From contig CM030861.1 in NCBI GenBank assembly GCA_018105865.1, forward strand, positions 3,823,984-3,887,983: a DNA stretch of 64,000 bases, read 5' to 3'. Origin of the DNA: Metaphire vulgaris. Its lineage: Eukaryota; Annelida; Clitellata; Crassiclitellata; Megascolecidae. Position 1 is the first letter of the stretch. Each line of letters starts with the position of its first letter. The translations under genes and the position numbers were made by a program. A model generated the notes under the pieces. The model was not told the origin of the DNA. It saw only the letters and a program-made list of their open reading frames with translations, and searched no databases. Positions 9,418-21,426 of this stretch are shown in pieces.

Positions 9418-10670
9418 GCTTCTGCGATATTGATTTGTCGGTGGTCTTTGTTTGTTCGAGGTCTTCCTTAGTAAATCCACCGTTTATTCGGTCTTCCGTT
9501 TCTTCTCTTTCTCTGTATCTTTGTGTGTAGAGCTTTGTGGGGCCATCGGTTGTGTTCTGCAGTCTGCACACATGTCCAACCCTTGTTAATCATCATCTGA
9601 TCTTTTCTACAATACTATCTGGTAGCCCAATTCTTTGTCTGATATCTTCATTCCTTGCTTTTTGCAATCTGCTCGCCCACAGTATTAGTCTCAAGCAACA
9701 CATTTCTGCCACCATAAACCTTTATTCATTTGCCTCTTTTTATCGCCATATCTCCGAAATTAACAATTTGGTTCCAATTGTTAAGCTCCTTTACATTTAG
9801 AATTTGCGAAAATAGCTTGTGCAACTTAGAATTGCTATTTGACACGTAATGAGCACACTGTTCATCATGCAAATTGCATCATTAAGAAGATTCTAATGAT
9901 TCACTCCAGGACCACTCGCGCTTTCTCCAGCCACAGCTATGCAAATACGGCGATAGTAGAATTGGCTTCAATTTGATTTCATCTGTATCATTACTGACCA
10001 TAAAAACTAAATTGCAACCGAGTTTCAATTAAATTAGTGTTGGTCACATTACTTGATGTAGCGGAGTTCGATCAAAATATAAATCAGACGGATAATGACC
10101 ATTACTGCGATGCATCAATCTTAAAACATGCTGGTTTGCTATCCATTGATGGAAAATATGACCCCATGGATAGAGTTTCTGATTAAAATGTCTATCAGAC
10201 TAGTATTAATAAGCGTCGAATATGCCACTCGACGCTTATTAATAAATCTAATTGAAGTTTTATTATGTTTAGACACCAAAGCAGCAGGCAGACGACCAGA
10301 ATAATTAAACCTAAGCAAATATTTTAAAGGAATTGAAAGAATATAAAATATAAGAGGTGTTTATTTTCTTGGTTTTGCTTAATCTATATTAAGTAGTCCA
10401 AATGTTCTCGTTGTATTACTAACAGCAACTGTCAGAAATCCAGAATTTGTCTTCATTGGGCCAATGTCATCAGCAAATTTTAGTTTTTATCTCGCACAAT
10501 ATAAAGATTAAGATAGTCCCATACTCGAACGAGCGCAGGGTCCGGCGCTGATTTCAGTGTACTAGGCAATACTAGGCAAGGAAGCGAGGCAGGTGGCTTA
10601 CGCCATTACCTAGAGAAGTTTGCCATTGCTTTCTCTAGATCCGCGTTTTCCCTTCGGAGCTTAACGCTGT
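9418..10670. other. No gene recognised
   Basis: Apart from the hairpin at 10204-10244, I find no coding region, terminal repeat or known motif here. Confidence 0.5.
10204..10244. repeat. Perfect 16-bp hairpin
   Basis: Arms TATTAATAAGCGTCGA (10204-10219) and its exact complement (10229-10244), separated by a 9-base loop ATATGCCAC. Confidence 0.9.
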
Positions 10671-10679
10671 TGTAATGTA

Positions 10680-12084
10680 ATGTAACAAAATATTTGTATA
10701 GCGCCTCTTCTGATGAATCACTCAGAAGCGCTCCCACCGCAAATTACTGTATATTGACAAAGAGATAAGTTTTAAGTCGTTTCAAAAAGAGGGCCATAGA
10801 ATTAGAAGTTGCTAAGCCACGCATACTAGCGTTAAGAGCATTCCAAAGGATAGGGCCAGCTGATTCAAAACCTCGCTTCAGGAACAAGAAGATTCGTGCT
10901 TGGGGCACACTAAGAAGACCATTGGTTGTGGACCGAAGACATGGCCGACCAGGGATAGAGCTAAGTGGATGGAGTAGCTCTGAAAGAGAGAGTGCAACCG
11001 CTCTCAATACATGAAACTCAACTCGAGCAGGATAAGGCAGCCAGTGTAGAGCAGATATCATATAATCACTAATGTGATCACGTCTCGTGACACCAGCAAC
11101 CTGCTGAACTGCCGGCTGTCTGCCGATCTGCCGGCTGCCGAACGAAGAACCATCTGGAGTTTATCAAGTCGCACCGATAAAAGACCAGCAAAAAGTGAAC
11201 CACAGTAGTCAAGCATTGAGCAAATAAATGCATGAATCAGAAGCAGATGGCATGTCTAGTGTACGTCGAATCACTCTAAGCTGGCGGAGATGATAGAAGC
11301 AGCTGCGACAAAGTGACTTAATATGATCCATAAAGGAGTCAAGAATTGTCAGAATCAAGAGTCAAACCAGAGTCAAAAATTATAACAAGATCACGGACAG
11401 AAGAGGAGAAAGAGAGATCAGGGTAGGCAGACTGCATAGCCATAGACCGATGATCATTTTGGAGAGCTGACCACGAGTACGAGTACCAAACCAGATGAGC
11501 TGAGTTTTAGCTGGATTAAATAACAGACGATTTGAGTGCATCCATGAACGAAGTAAGTCAGAGACTTCAAAAAATTCACGAGTGATCTGCAGTGCATTAG
11601 TGGGGCTGGAATGTGAATAGGCCTGAATATCATCAGCGTACATTATAAATTATAAGTTGCAAACAAGCGTGCAACATCAGCAGTATATAGTATATACAGA
11701 AGCGGCCCAAGTACCGAACCCTGAGGGACTCCACAAGCGACTGGCACTTCACGGGAGTTGGTAGAACCAAGCGGTGCATCATGCGGCGTTCAGAGAGATA
11801 GGATTTCAATCAGGCCAGAGGAACACCAGAGACACCAAATGAGACAGAAAGGCGCTGTAGAAGAATATTGTGGTCAACCGTGCCAAAAGCAGCACTTACA
11901 TCAAATAGGGCAAGAAGACTTCTGACCGATCGATGGCCCTATAGAGATCTGAGAGAAGATGAAAGAGAAGCGTTTCAGTGGAGTGTGAGGCACGGAAACC
12001 AGACTGGTATTTCGGCAGCAAGTCATTATTAGCCTCAAGATATATGGAAGCAGCTGAAGAGTGATAACCTTTTCAAGGACCTTA
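10680..12084 (-). pseudogene. Beta-family CR1-like retrotransposon, 3' half of RT and 3' end
   Basis: Minus strand, from the foldback junction onward: KVLEKVITLQ; DVSAAFGTVDHNILLQRL; GVPQGSVLGPLLYILYTADV (RT motif B region); the catalytic YADDIQAYSHS near 11620-11643; NPAKTQLIWFG; then the thumb and tail LHWLPYPARVEFHVLRAVAL and ILWNALNASM...FLKRLKTYLF. A short 3' UTR ends near 10680 in TTACATTACATTAC repeats. Frame changes near 11080-11380 and 11650-11700 disable it. It is one element with 15814-17530, interrupted by the foldback at 12085-15813. Confidence 0.88.
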
Positions 12085-12755
12085 TAGTAGGGTCATTTGA
12101 ATAGGATCCGTGACCATTTTGTTCCTACCTTTTTTTATTGCTGATTCATGTACCTTGGACTATTTGAAGAAGATTTAGCTCCTATGTCCCTCCCAAATTT
12201 GGCGGCTAACTGTGCAAGAGTCCAAAATCCAAGATGGCCGCCAATGGATATATGCCGAAAGATTAAACTAAATAACTGTTGAAAATTTGTGACCAATTTT
12301 GATCAAATTTGCATGGTAGTTATCAATAATACTTGTTATAAGATGGTTATGCAAAATTTTTGATAATTACATTTAAAAAAGCACAGACCCCTTAAGTGAA
12401 GGACTGGTGGCGCGCGTCCTTGGGTCAGCGAACCTGGGTCCATTGAATTTTTGACACCACATCATCTATTACATGCCATAACTTAAGTTCGGGTACAGCT
12501 ACAGCTTTAAAATTAGGCAGTCGAACTCAGAATTGAATTTCCTACAAATATCAAGCAACCGAAAGTTGATGACATCATTACTTATTTAATGAGCAAATTA
12601 ACAAATTAATGTGTGTCAATTGCGCTGCTAATACAATAGCATCTATTACATGCTGCAACTGGAGTTTGCACAAAGATGCAACTATGACAGCCATGAAACC
12701 TGGTAGTCACACTCAGAAAAGAACTCTCTATGCATTTCAAGTAACCGGAATTTGA

Positions 12756-15132
12756 TGACGTCATTATTTATTTAATTAACTAATTAACGTGTATCCATTG
12801 GGTTGTTAACACCATAGCTCCTATTATATGATGCAAATGGAGTTTTCACAATGATACAGCTATTAAACTTAGTAAGCACACTCAGAAATGAACTCTCAAC
12901 CCATCCCAGGTAACCGGGAGTTGATGACGTCATTACTTATTTAATTAACTAATTAACGTGTATCCATTGGGTTGTTAACACCATAGCTCCTATTATATGA
13001 TGCAAATGGAGTTTTAACAATGATACGGCTATTAAACTTAGTAAGCACACTCAGAAATGAACTTTCAACCCATCCCAGGTAACCGAAAGTTGATGACGTC
13101 ATTACTTATTTAATTAACAAAATAACAAATTAACGTGTATCTATTCAGTTGCTAATGCAATAGAATCTATTACACGTTGGGACTTGAGTTTGCAGCTATG
13201 AAACTTGGTAAACACACTCAGAAATGAACTCGCAGCCCATACTAGATAACCGGAAGTCGATGACGTCATGACTTATTTAATTAAAATATAACAAATTAAC
13301 GTGTATCAATTGAGTTGTTAACACCATGGCATATATTATTGGCTGTATCATTGTGCAAACTTCATTTGCATCATATAATAGACATCGTACTACTTGCTAC
13401 ATCTCCGGAAGAACTGCAGGAATTGGTGGACCGTGTACAGGCAACCGCAGAAGAATACAACATGTCTGTAAATATTGCAAGAACAAAAATAATGACCAAT
13501 ACCAATAACATCACAGAAATCAAGGTGAAAGGCATAACACTAGAACAGGTAGAATGCTTCATATACCTGGGATGTCAAATAACAAACAATGCAGAATGCA
13601 AAATGGAATTGAAAGAGACTAGCCATGGGAACAACAGTAATGATCAAGCTAACCAAACTATGGAAAAGCAATTCAATAAACACTACCACAAACCTGCGAT
13701 TGATGAAAACCTTAGTATGACCAGTGGCGACATATGGATGTGAATTCTGGACGTTAAAAGAAAAGAAGAAGAAAAACGCATACAGGCCTTTGAGAACAAG
13801 TGCATAAGAAAACTGCTACGCATACCATGGACAAAACTATTAACTAACGAGGAAGTCTACAACATGGCCAACAGAGAAAAAGACCTACTGAATCACGTAA
13901 AAACAAAGAAACTGAGTTACTTTGGGCATGTGATAAGACAACCACAAGACACCATCGAAAGCAGTGTGATCACAGGACTTGTTGAAGGAAACAGAAGACG
14001 AGGGCGACCAAGGATATGCTGGATTGACAGCATTACGACGTGTACTGACCTTTATGGAGACTGTCTACTTACTACGCACAGCACAAGACAGATCACGATG
14101 GAGAAGACTGACCAATTCTTGTAGCCAACCGTCGCCAAGCGACGACGGCGCAATGACTTGACTTGACTATGGTGTTAACAACTCAATGGATACACGTGAA
14201 TTAGTTAATTAGTTAGTTAAATAAGTAATGACGCCATCAACTTCCGGTTACCTGTGATGGGTAGAGAATTCATTTCTGAGTGTGCTTACCAAGTTTCATA
14301 GCTGCAAACTCCAGTTCCAACGTGTAATAGCTGCTATTGCATTAGCAACTCAATGGTTACACGTTAATTTGTTATTTTTCTTAATTAAATAAGTCATGAC
14401 GTCATCAACTTCCGGTTACCTGGGATGTTGTATTCTTCTGCGGTTGCCTGTACACGGTCCACCAATTCCTGCAGTTCTTCCGGAGATGTAGCAAGTAGTA
14501 CGATGTCTATTATATGATGCAAATGAAGTTTGCACAATGATACAGCCAATAATATATGCCATGGTGTTAACAACTCAATTGATACACGTTAATTTGTTAT
14601 ATTTTAATTAAATAAGTCATGACGTCATCGACTTCCGGTTATCTAGTATGGGCTGCGAGTTCATTTCTGAGTGTGTTTACCAAGTTTCATAGCTGCAAAC
14701 TCCAGTCCCAACGTGTAATAGATTCTATTGCATTAGCAACTGAATAGATACACGTTAATTTGTTATTTTGTTAATTAAATAAGTAATGACGTCATCAACT
14801 TTCGGTTACCTGGGATGGGTTGAAAGTTCATTTCTGAGTGTGCTTACTAAGTTTAATAGCCGTATCATTGTTAAAACTCCATTTGCATCATATAATAGGA
14901 GCTATGGTGTTAACAACCCAATGGATACACGTTAATTAGTTAATTAAATAAGTAATGACGTCATCAACTCCCGGTTACCTGGGATGGGTTGAGAGTTCAT
15001 TTCTGAGTGTGCTTACTAAGTTTAATAGCTGTATCATTGTGAAAACTCCATTTGCATCATATAATAGGAGCTATGGTGTTAACAACCCAATGGATACACG
15101 TTCATTAGTTAATTAAATAAATAATGACGTCA
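12756..15132. promoter_or_regulatory. Nine exact TGACGTCA palindromes (CRE/ATF consensus) in the foldback arms
   Basis: Exact TGACGTCA at 12756, 12925, 13094, 13261, 14397, 14620, 14787, 14956 and 15125, with one-base variants near 12587, 14225 and 15311. Known: TGACGTCA is the consensus for CREB/ATF bZIP proteins. Binding here is inference; the sites may simply follow from the tandem amplification. Confidence 0.6.
13330..14165 (+). pseudogene. Epsilon-type RT fragment captured inside the foldback element
   Basis: Plus-strand frames give DIVLLATSPEELQELVDRVQ, then NIARTKIMTN and ECFIYLGCQITNNAE (segments after the RT catalytic box), RKLLRIPWTKLLTNEEV, KKLSYFGHVIRQPQD and RRRGRPRICWIDSI. This is the C-terminal part typical of RTE-like retrotransposons. 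It starts just after where YADD should be (HLHHIIDIVLL). A TGA at 13741 and frame changes break it. Its first ~130 bp is also present inverted in the right arm (about 14425-14565). Confidence 0.8.
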
Positions 15133-15813
15133 TCAAATTCCGGTTACTTGAAATGCATAGAGAGTTCTTTTCTGAGTGTGACTACCAGGTTTCATGGCTG
15201 TCATAGTTGCATCTTTGTGCAAACTCCAGTTGCAGCATGTAATAGATGCTATTGTATTAGCAGCGCAATTGACACGCATTAATTTGTTAATTTGCTCATT
15301 AAATAAGTAATGATGTCATCAACTTCCGGTTGCTTGATATTTGTAGGAAATTCAATTCTGAGTTCGACTGCCTAATTTTAAAGCTGTAGCTGTACCCGAA
15401 CTTAAGTTATGGCATGTAATAGATGATGTGGTGTCAAAAATTCAATGGACCCAGGTTCGCTGACCCAAGGACGCGCGCCACCAGTCCTTCACTTAAGGGG
15501 TCTGTGCTTTTTTAAATGTAATTATCAAAAATTTTGCATAACCATCTTATAACAAGTATTATTGATAACTACCATGCAAATTTGATCAAAATTGGTCACA
15601 AATTTTCAACAGTTATTTAGTTTAATCTTTCGGCATATATCCATTGGCGGCCATCTTGGATTTTGGACTCTTGCACAGTTAGCCGCCAAATTTGGGAGGG
15701 ACATAGGAGCTAAATCTTCTTCAAATAGTCCAAGGTACATGAATCAGCAATAAAAAAGGTAGGAACAAAATGGTCACGAATCCCATTGAAATGGTTTTCA
15801 AATGACCCTACTA

Positions 15814-17530
15814 TTATATAAGAAACTGAGGTATGAGATAGGGCGATAGTTTGACATTTCAGACTCATCAAGGCCGGTTTGCTTAGGCCTAGGCTTAACT
15901 ATTGCCAGTTTCTCCGATGAAGGTAGGCAGCCTTCTTTAAGGGACCTATTACAAAGTAACATTTAAAAAGGCAAGAAACAGTCAATGTAATCGTTAACAA
16001 TAAAAGTCGGAATTGGATCGAGTTCACAGGTTTTCGTAAGCATAGAGAGGATGACGCGTCGAAGAACATCCAACGTAACTTCGTCAAAGTCCTGTAAACA
16101 AACATCTGTAGGTGTAAACTCTGGCGGCTGCGAACCAGCAGTAGCATCCCTGACACGACGAACTTTAGATATCAAATAATTCACGAACTGATTTGTAGTA
16201 AACGATAAATCCACATTCAGTTGTGAATTAAAAGTCTTTGTTCGACCGAGAATATCATTTAAAGTTTTCCAGAGTCTACGAGAGGAGCGAGCATTACGTG
16301 AAATTTGACACTCCCAGTAGTTTCTTTCTATGTCACGAAAAAACGTATGCATGTCCCTGATCATAAGTACAGCCTCACGACGGTCATCCAAGTTCTTTGT
16401 TCGTCTGAATTTCCGCTCACACTTCCTAATACAACGTCGAAATGTTCTGCATTCTGCGTCAAACCATGGTGACAGAGGTTTATGACGAATCTTAACCTTG
16501 CGTACTGGAAGGAGATCATCAAGTAACCGTCTTGTTGTTGAGTCGCATAGTTCAAACGTTCAAACACAGAAGCAGAGGCAAGGTTTCTAGGTTTTGACAC
16601 AAAGAGCTTGATTTTAGGGCCTTGGCAGAATGCTTCATCGTCGAACTTTTTCCAGTTACGCACATTCCTGAGGATGTAGACAGACCTGCTGGAAGTAAGC
16701 GGAAAGGATGCCGAGACAAGGCCATGATCTGATTCTGCAGGCGTACATATTTGGATATCAGACGAAGTGACATCCTCACGAGTGATAATGAGATCCAAAC
16801 ATCCTCCATTGATGTGAGTTGACTCATTGACCAGTTGTACAAAATTGACGAAGAATATTGACGAAGAATTGACGAAGAATAGCATTAAGAGTTTTAGCAT
16901 CTGGCAAAGGAGGTCTTTCCATGTGGATATTAAAACCTCCAGCCACTATCACATGCGAATTTAATATAGCTAATTGCTCCAGACAATGTTCCAGTTAACT
17001 GAAAAATTCACTTGTGACAGGTTGTGAACCTGTCCTTTCCTGATAGATGGAAAGAACGGTGCAAGGGCCATCTGGTGTAGAAAATGCCAGGCACATTGAC
17101 TCAAAGGTATTCGTTGTAACATTGATTGAGACCTGTTTTGCTCTATAAGCATCACGATGGTATACTACGATACCACCCCCTCTTGAGTCACAGTTTTGAC
17201 CACTTGTGCCTCGAGAAGCAGATCGTGCTCGGCTTTGAAAAGTGTAGCCTGGTGGCGCAGCATTACAAACCGCAACATCATGACCGTTCATGCCATGACT
17301 CGGTGACGATAAGGACGTCGAGTTCTTTGGAGACAATTTCATTCATGACTGCCGTATACTTGTTCCTTATAGAACGTACATTCTACGTTCCAAGTCGGAA
17401 ACAGTTTTTCACACGCACTCCACGAGCGGCCTGGGACTCATGTTGGCACGACACAGTTGACTCTGTTACCAATTTATCGATTCCTAAGCGATGAAGGACT
17501 TGATTTGGTCGACGGCATCACCCATCCAAG
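15814..17530 (-). pseudogene. Beta-family CR1-like retrotransposon, endonuclease and 5' half of RT
   Basis: Minus strand from about 17400: NVRSIRNKYTAVMNEIVSKE, IVTE.WHE (apurinic endonuclease N and E motifs), DSRGGGIVVYHRD, LDLIITREDVTSSDIQICTP and ESDHGLVSASFPL (SDH motif), then RRLWKTLNDILGRTKTFNSQ and the start of RT: ELDPIPTFIVNDYIDCFLPF and LPSSEKLAIVKPRPKQTGLD followed by NYRPISYLSFL. The frame then meets the foldback insertion. Several frameshifts (about 16900-17000 and 16360-16400) inactivate it. Confidence 0.88.
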
Positions 17531-17711
17531 TATTAACCGCGCTGAACGTTGCTTTTAACTGCGGTGTTCTGACGGGTCCCAGAACAGGGTCGCACAACAA
17601 CGCCAAGTAGGCCGAGCGCACATATTATAGATGCTACTTCAAATATTCTAGTATATATTTTTAAGAAGCATTCTAGCACAGATACGTGCAATGTTATTGA
17701 GAGATTATAAA

Positions 17712-17812
17712 TAACATAACATAGCATAACATAGCATAGCATAGCATAACATAGCATAACATAACATAGCATAACATAACATAACACAACATAACATAAC
17801 ATAACATAACAT
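17712..17812. repeat. (ATAAC/ATAGC)n microsatellite
   Basis: About 20 five-base units ATAAC with interspersed ATAGC. Confidence 0.95.
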
Positions 17813-18127
17813 ACAAATAATTTTTTCTTTGTTTCACGCATTTTTATTCTCGGATTCCGGATTTGTGGATCAACCCCTCCCCCTTCGTGGGGTTGCCGGA
17901 GTAAAACATTTCTTAACAACGGTACAAATTCAAGAAATTGAAGAAATAATGTAGTTAATTAAGGCGTTGAACTTTTTGCTTGCCAGCACTAACGAAGAAA
18001 AAGAGGAAAACAAGGTGTCAGTATGAGCGGACGAACTTTTTTGTTTGTCAAGACTTTTTCACAGTTTTTCACAGTTGACCATGACCAAAACCAAAAACCT
18101 CTTCCGTAAATCCTGGCTACGCCACTG
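17813..18127. mobile_element. Partial hAT-like MITE ending in the complement of CAGTGGCGTAGCCAGGAT
   Basis: Only the right end is clear: CTGGCTACGCCACTG to 18127. Read inward it begins CAGTGGCGTAGCCAGGATTT then ACGGAAGAGG, the same start as the element at 35577. The left end was not found; the boundary given is nominal. Confidence 0.45.
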
Positions 18128-19369
18128 CTCTATAGTACTGTTGTGTAATATAGCTCTAGCCATAATACTTCACGATGAACTGGACCGTGGAGTGGGCGCA
18201 TTGATCGCAGTAACAATCTCCCGTATTTCGACTTTGGAAATCTGGCAACCCTACATGGTACTCACATGATGGTCGGGCCCAGAAAGAACTCGACCATGTC
18301 ATCGTTCGTGACCGCCGTTCATTCCAATCATGCAGAGTCTTTCGTGGTTTTGAACACTGTTGAGTGCGCAGCCAACACTGACCACAACCTAGTTGTGGCT
18401 AGGAAGAAGGTCAGCTTCTGCCGTCCTCCCAGACATCCAGTTACAAAGAAATTTTATGTGGAAACTATGCTACACAGTGAAGACATATCTAAAAGATTCG
18501 CACTGGATGTACAGAACAGATTTGCAGCTCTAGCCTACCCTCCTGATAATGTTGAAGAGGCGTGGTCTGTCTTTAGTCATACCATTCATGAGTCGGCTGA
18601 AAAGACCATTGGCATCATGTGAAAGCAGCATGTGAAAGCTCTATGGAAGTCCAATGAAACATATAGTGCTACCCAAAAAGCCAAAGTTCGTCAAAGTGGC
18701 AATCACAAAGAACGTAATCGACTTTAAACGGCAATTTGATGCTTTAGCCAGTCGTGTTGACTCGTGACCGCGAGATTTACTACAATGGTGTTGCTGGTGA
18801 GGCAGAACCTTGCAAGAAATTTATCTTCGTCCCACATACCGGTCATAAAAAAAACTCAGTGGCCGATCCATGGGCAACACCATTTGTACTCCAAATGACC
18901 GTCTGGGTGCTCCATATCTTACAGCGGAAGCCACCCTCTCTCGCTGAGTTGAACATTACGAAGAGTCTCTCAACCACCCGGCCGGTACGCAGCCCTCGCT
19001 ATTGGATGATACTGCAACCCGCGCAACCTCCGAACCAAATCTAAGCACGGATGAACCAACATTAGCTGAGGTGAAGGATGCCATCTGCTGACTTAAGAAT
19101 GGCAAAGCACCTGATGCTGATAGTATCCAAGCTGAATTGCTAAAGTATGAGATTGACCCTACTGCCAATATACTGCACGCCATCATTCAAAGAGTTTGGC
19201 GGTCTGTTCAAGTACCAGTGGCATGGATAAGACAGCATTATTGTTTCGCTGTACAAGGGCAAAGGACCACGGAATGAAAGCAAGAGATATCGTCCGATCA
19301 CACTTGCTTTCGGTACCCGGCAAAGTCTTTGCACTTATTCTGTTAGCTCGGATGCAACCATTACTGAAC

Positions 19370-19676
19370 CAGTAGCGTCATTTCACACTTTTCTTGGGGG
19401 GAGCGAGATAATTTTATGCCAACTTTTGGGCTAATTTTAGGCAAATTGTAGGCAATTCATGCAAATTGTAGGCAATTTTTGCAAATTGTAGGCAATTGTT
19501 AGCATTTTTACAATTTTGGCAATTTTTGAGCCAATTTTGGCAAATTTGCAATTTTTGTATATTTTTTGGCAATTTTTTGGCAATTTTTGCGACATTTTGA
19601 ACATTAATACATTATAAATTATTGGCTTCATTTCCTTGGGGGCACGGCCCTCCAGCCCTCCCAAATGACGCCCCTG
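19370..19676. mobile_element. hAT MITE, TIR CAGTAGCGTCATTT / CAGGGGCGTCATTT, perfect TSD
   Basis: 307 bp between perfect 8-bp duplications TACTGAAC (19362-19369 and 19677-19684). The interior is a degenerate array of AATTTTGGC / GGCAATTTTTGC units. Removing it restores the RT frame (QPLLN|KVRRPQQ), so it is a recent insertion into the RTE-like element. Related copies: 8122-8320, 42075-42240, 47863-48058. Confidence 0.95.
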
Positions 19677-19705
19677 TACTGAACAAAGTTCGTCGACCGC
19701 AGCAA

Positions 19706-20043
19706 TGGTTAGGTTAGGTTAAAAAGTCAATTTATATAGCGCAACATCATGAAGGAAGAGTAAAAGGCTTAGAGCGCTTTACTCTAATACGACTTCTCGA
19801 AGAAATACGTTTTAAGTTTCCTTGCGAACGAATCAAGATTGGACTCTCTAGTCACGTGACCAGGTAATGCGTTCCAAAGAATGGGATTTCCGCACTTCAA
19901 CGACCTCTCGCCGAATTTTGCCGTTCGAGACGGAGGAGGAACGACCAGTCTGACGTCACGACTTGACTTTAGTTGCAGACGCCTGTCGGTAGACGATGGT
20001 CTCAGGACCAAAGACACCAGGTAGTCCGGGAAAGCTGGATCGT
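19706..20043 (-). pseudogene. Alpha-family CR1-like 3' end, antisense, with TTAGG-like tail
   Basis: Minus strand encodes SRDVRLVVPPPSRTAKFGER, GNPILWNALPGHV and FARKLKTYFFEKSY, the typical C-terminus of CR1-like ORF2. Its 3' UTR runs AAAGCGCTCTAAGCC...ATATAAATTGACTTTTTAACC and ends in AACCTAACC repeats (plus strand TTAGGTTAGGTTA). Inserted into the RTE-like element between its QQ and SGF codons. Confidence 0.88.
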
Positions 20044-21280
20044 TCAGTCTGGGTTCATTCGCAGTAGATCTACACTGGATGCCATTCCTGCTTTGCGTCT
20101 TTTATCAGAAATGCATCGCGAGTTTCGCAAGTAGAGAATGCTGCCTATATTGACCTCAAGGCGGCCTTCAGCTCCATGGACAGGAAAGCACTCTGGAAAG
20201 CCCTGGCAGGCTGTGGCATTCCCAAGATCCTGCTAAATCTCATCGAGAAGCTTCACACCGGTACCACAGGCCAGATCCCCTTGGAAACCATCTTTCTGGA
20301 AAATTTCCCACTACCTCTGGAGTCAGGCAGAGATGTATCTTGGCACCTGCTTTATTTTGCTGTGCTATGGACTATATCATGAACTAGGTCGTCGCCGGAG
20401 ACATGGACGTTCAGTTGGGTGATTACAAATGTACAGATCTCGATTACGCCGACGATGCTGCTCTTTTCGATGAAAATCACGAGAAGCTTTGAGATATCCT
20501 ATTGCGGATGGAAACTGAGGCATCCAAATTCGGCTTTCACATCTCGTGGGCTAAAACAAAGACCCAGAACATCGGCTTTGCTCACAACAAGACACCTATC
20601 TCCATTGGCTCAGAAACCGTGGAACAGGTTGATTAATTCTGCTACATTGGCTCAAGCATGAACACATTGAACAGTGAGGCTAACTCGAGAGAGGAGTCTC
20701 TTCGCCGCATTGCCTCTGGTATTGCCTCCTCTGTTATGAATCTGCTTGACAGAATCTGGAGGCGGCAGAATTGAAGCCTTAAAACCAAATTCATTATGTA
20801 CATTGTACACTTCTCTGGGGTTGTCCCAGTTCTTGTTCTTCTCTATGGCAGCGAGACCTGGGCTATGACCAATCGAGACTGGCAGAAAATTGAGGCATTC
20901 CACACAAAGGCCCAGCGTCGGATCTTTAATGTTAGATGCTTCCATTTTGTACGCAATGATGAGATTTATTCACGATCTGGCCATGAGACTATGCAATCAC
21001 AAATCCGTCGTCGGCGTCTTGTCTATTCGGACATGTAGCTTTTTCATTCCATTTTCGTGACTCCCGATAGAAGTACCTGCCTCTGCCGCACTCCGCCTGG
21101 CTTCATCCGTCCGAGATGGTGTCACAGATGCCCTTAATTGGCTTAAAACTCGAGGAAGACCACCAACTACCTGGCTTCGTACAATAAGTGATGATTGTGG
21201 ATTAACAGCCACCGAAGCACTCCGGTGTGTTCAGGACAGAACTTTATGGAGAGCAATCGCAACGGCCACTCCGGCTATGC

Positions 21281-21426
21281 GTGACCGACGACGATGATGA
21301 TGATGATGACGATGACTACGATGATGGCGAAGATGATGATGACGACGATGATGATGATGATGACGATGACTACGATGATGGCGAAGATGATGACGACGAT
21401 GATGATGACGATGATGATGACAATGA
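21281..21426. repeat. (GAT/GAC)n microsatellite at the 3' end of the RTE-like copy
   Basis: GATGAT units with GAC and a repeated ~66-bp higher-order block containing TACGATGATGGCGAAGATGA twice. Long acidic and His-rich reading frames here are repeat artefacts. Confidence 0.9.

Larger units (their letters stand above)
12085..15813. mobile_element. 3.73-kb foldback element with tandem-repeat arms
   Basis: Left arm 12085-13463 and right arm 14425-15813 are inverted copies of very high identity, about 1.38 kb each. Both termini read TAGTAGGGTCATTTGAA from outside in, and flanks TTA/TTA give a 3-bp duplication. Each arm has a unique outer ~500 bp and then about five tandem units of ~169 bp, each with a TGACGTCA-type site, a GGTTACCTGGGATGGGTTGA-like block and TATATGATGCAAATGGAG. 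The loop holds a reverse-transcriptase fragment plus about 260 bp of extra arm units. The insertion splits a CR1-like RT between its LSFL and KVLEK codons. No transposase was found, so it is non-autonomous. Confidence 0.9.
18230..21290 (+). pseudogene. Epsilon-family RTE-like retrotransposon, decayed
   Basis: In order on the plus strand, over several frames: the endonuclease end (ELDHVIVRDRRSFQSCRVFR, TDHNLVVA); a linker; RT starting SKRYRPITLAFG-like; QQ...SGFIRSRSTLDAI; YIDLKAAFSSMDRKALWKAL; PALFCCAMDYIMN; DLDYADDAALFDENHEKL (catalytic box intact); SWAKTKTQNIGF; LLYGSETWAMTNRDWQKIE; and RGRPRTTW-like remains near 21150-21180. It ends at the GAT-rich microsatellite. Two insertions split it: a hAT MITE (19370-19676) and an antisense CR1 tail (19706-20043). 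Confidence 0.85.

Noticed and set aside
12587..13275. Regular ~169-bp tandem units that might suggest a CRISPR array or satellite
   Set aside because: Units are whole-length repeats without alternating unique spacers, are mirrored in the other arm, and sit inside a mobile element in an animal genome.
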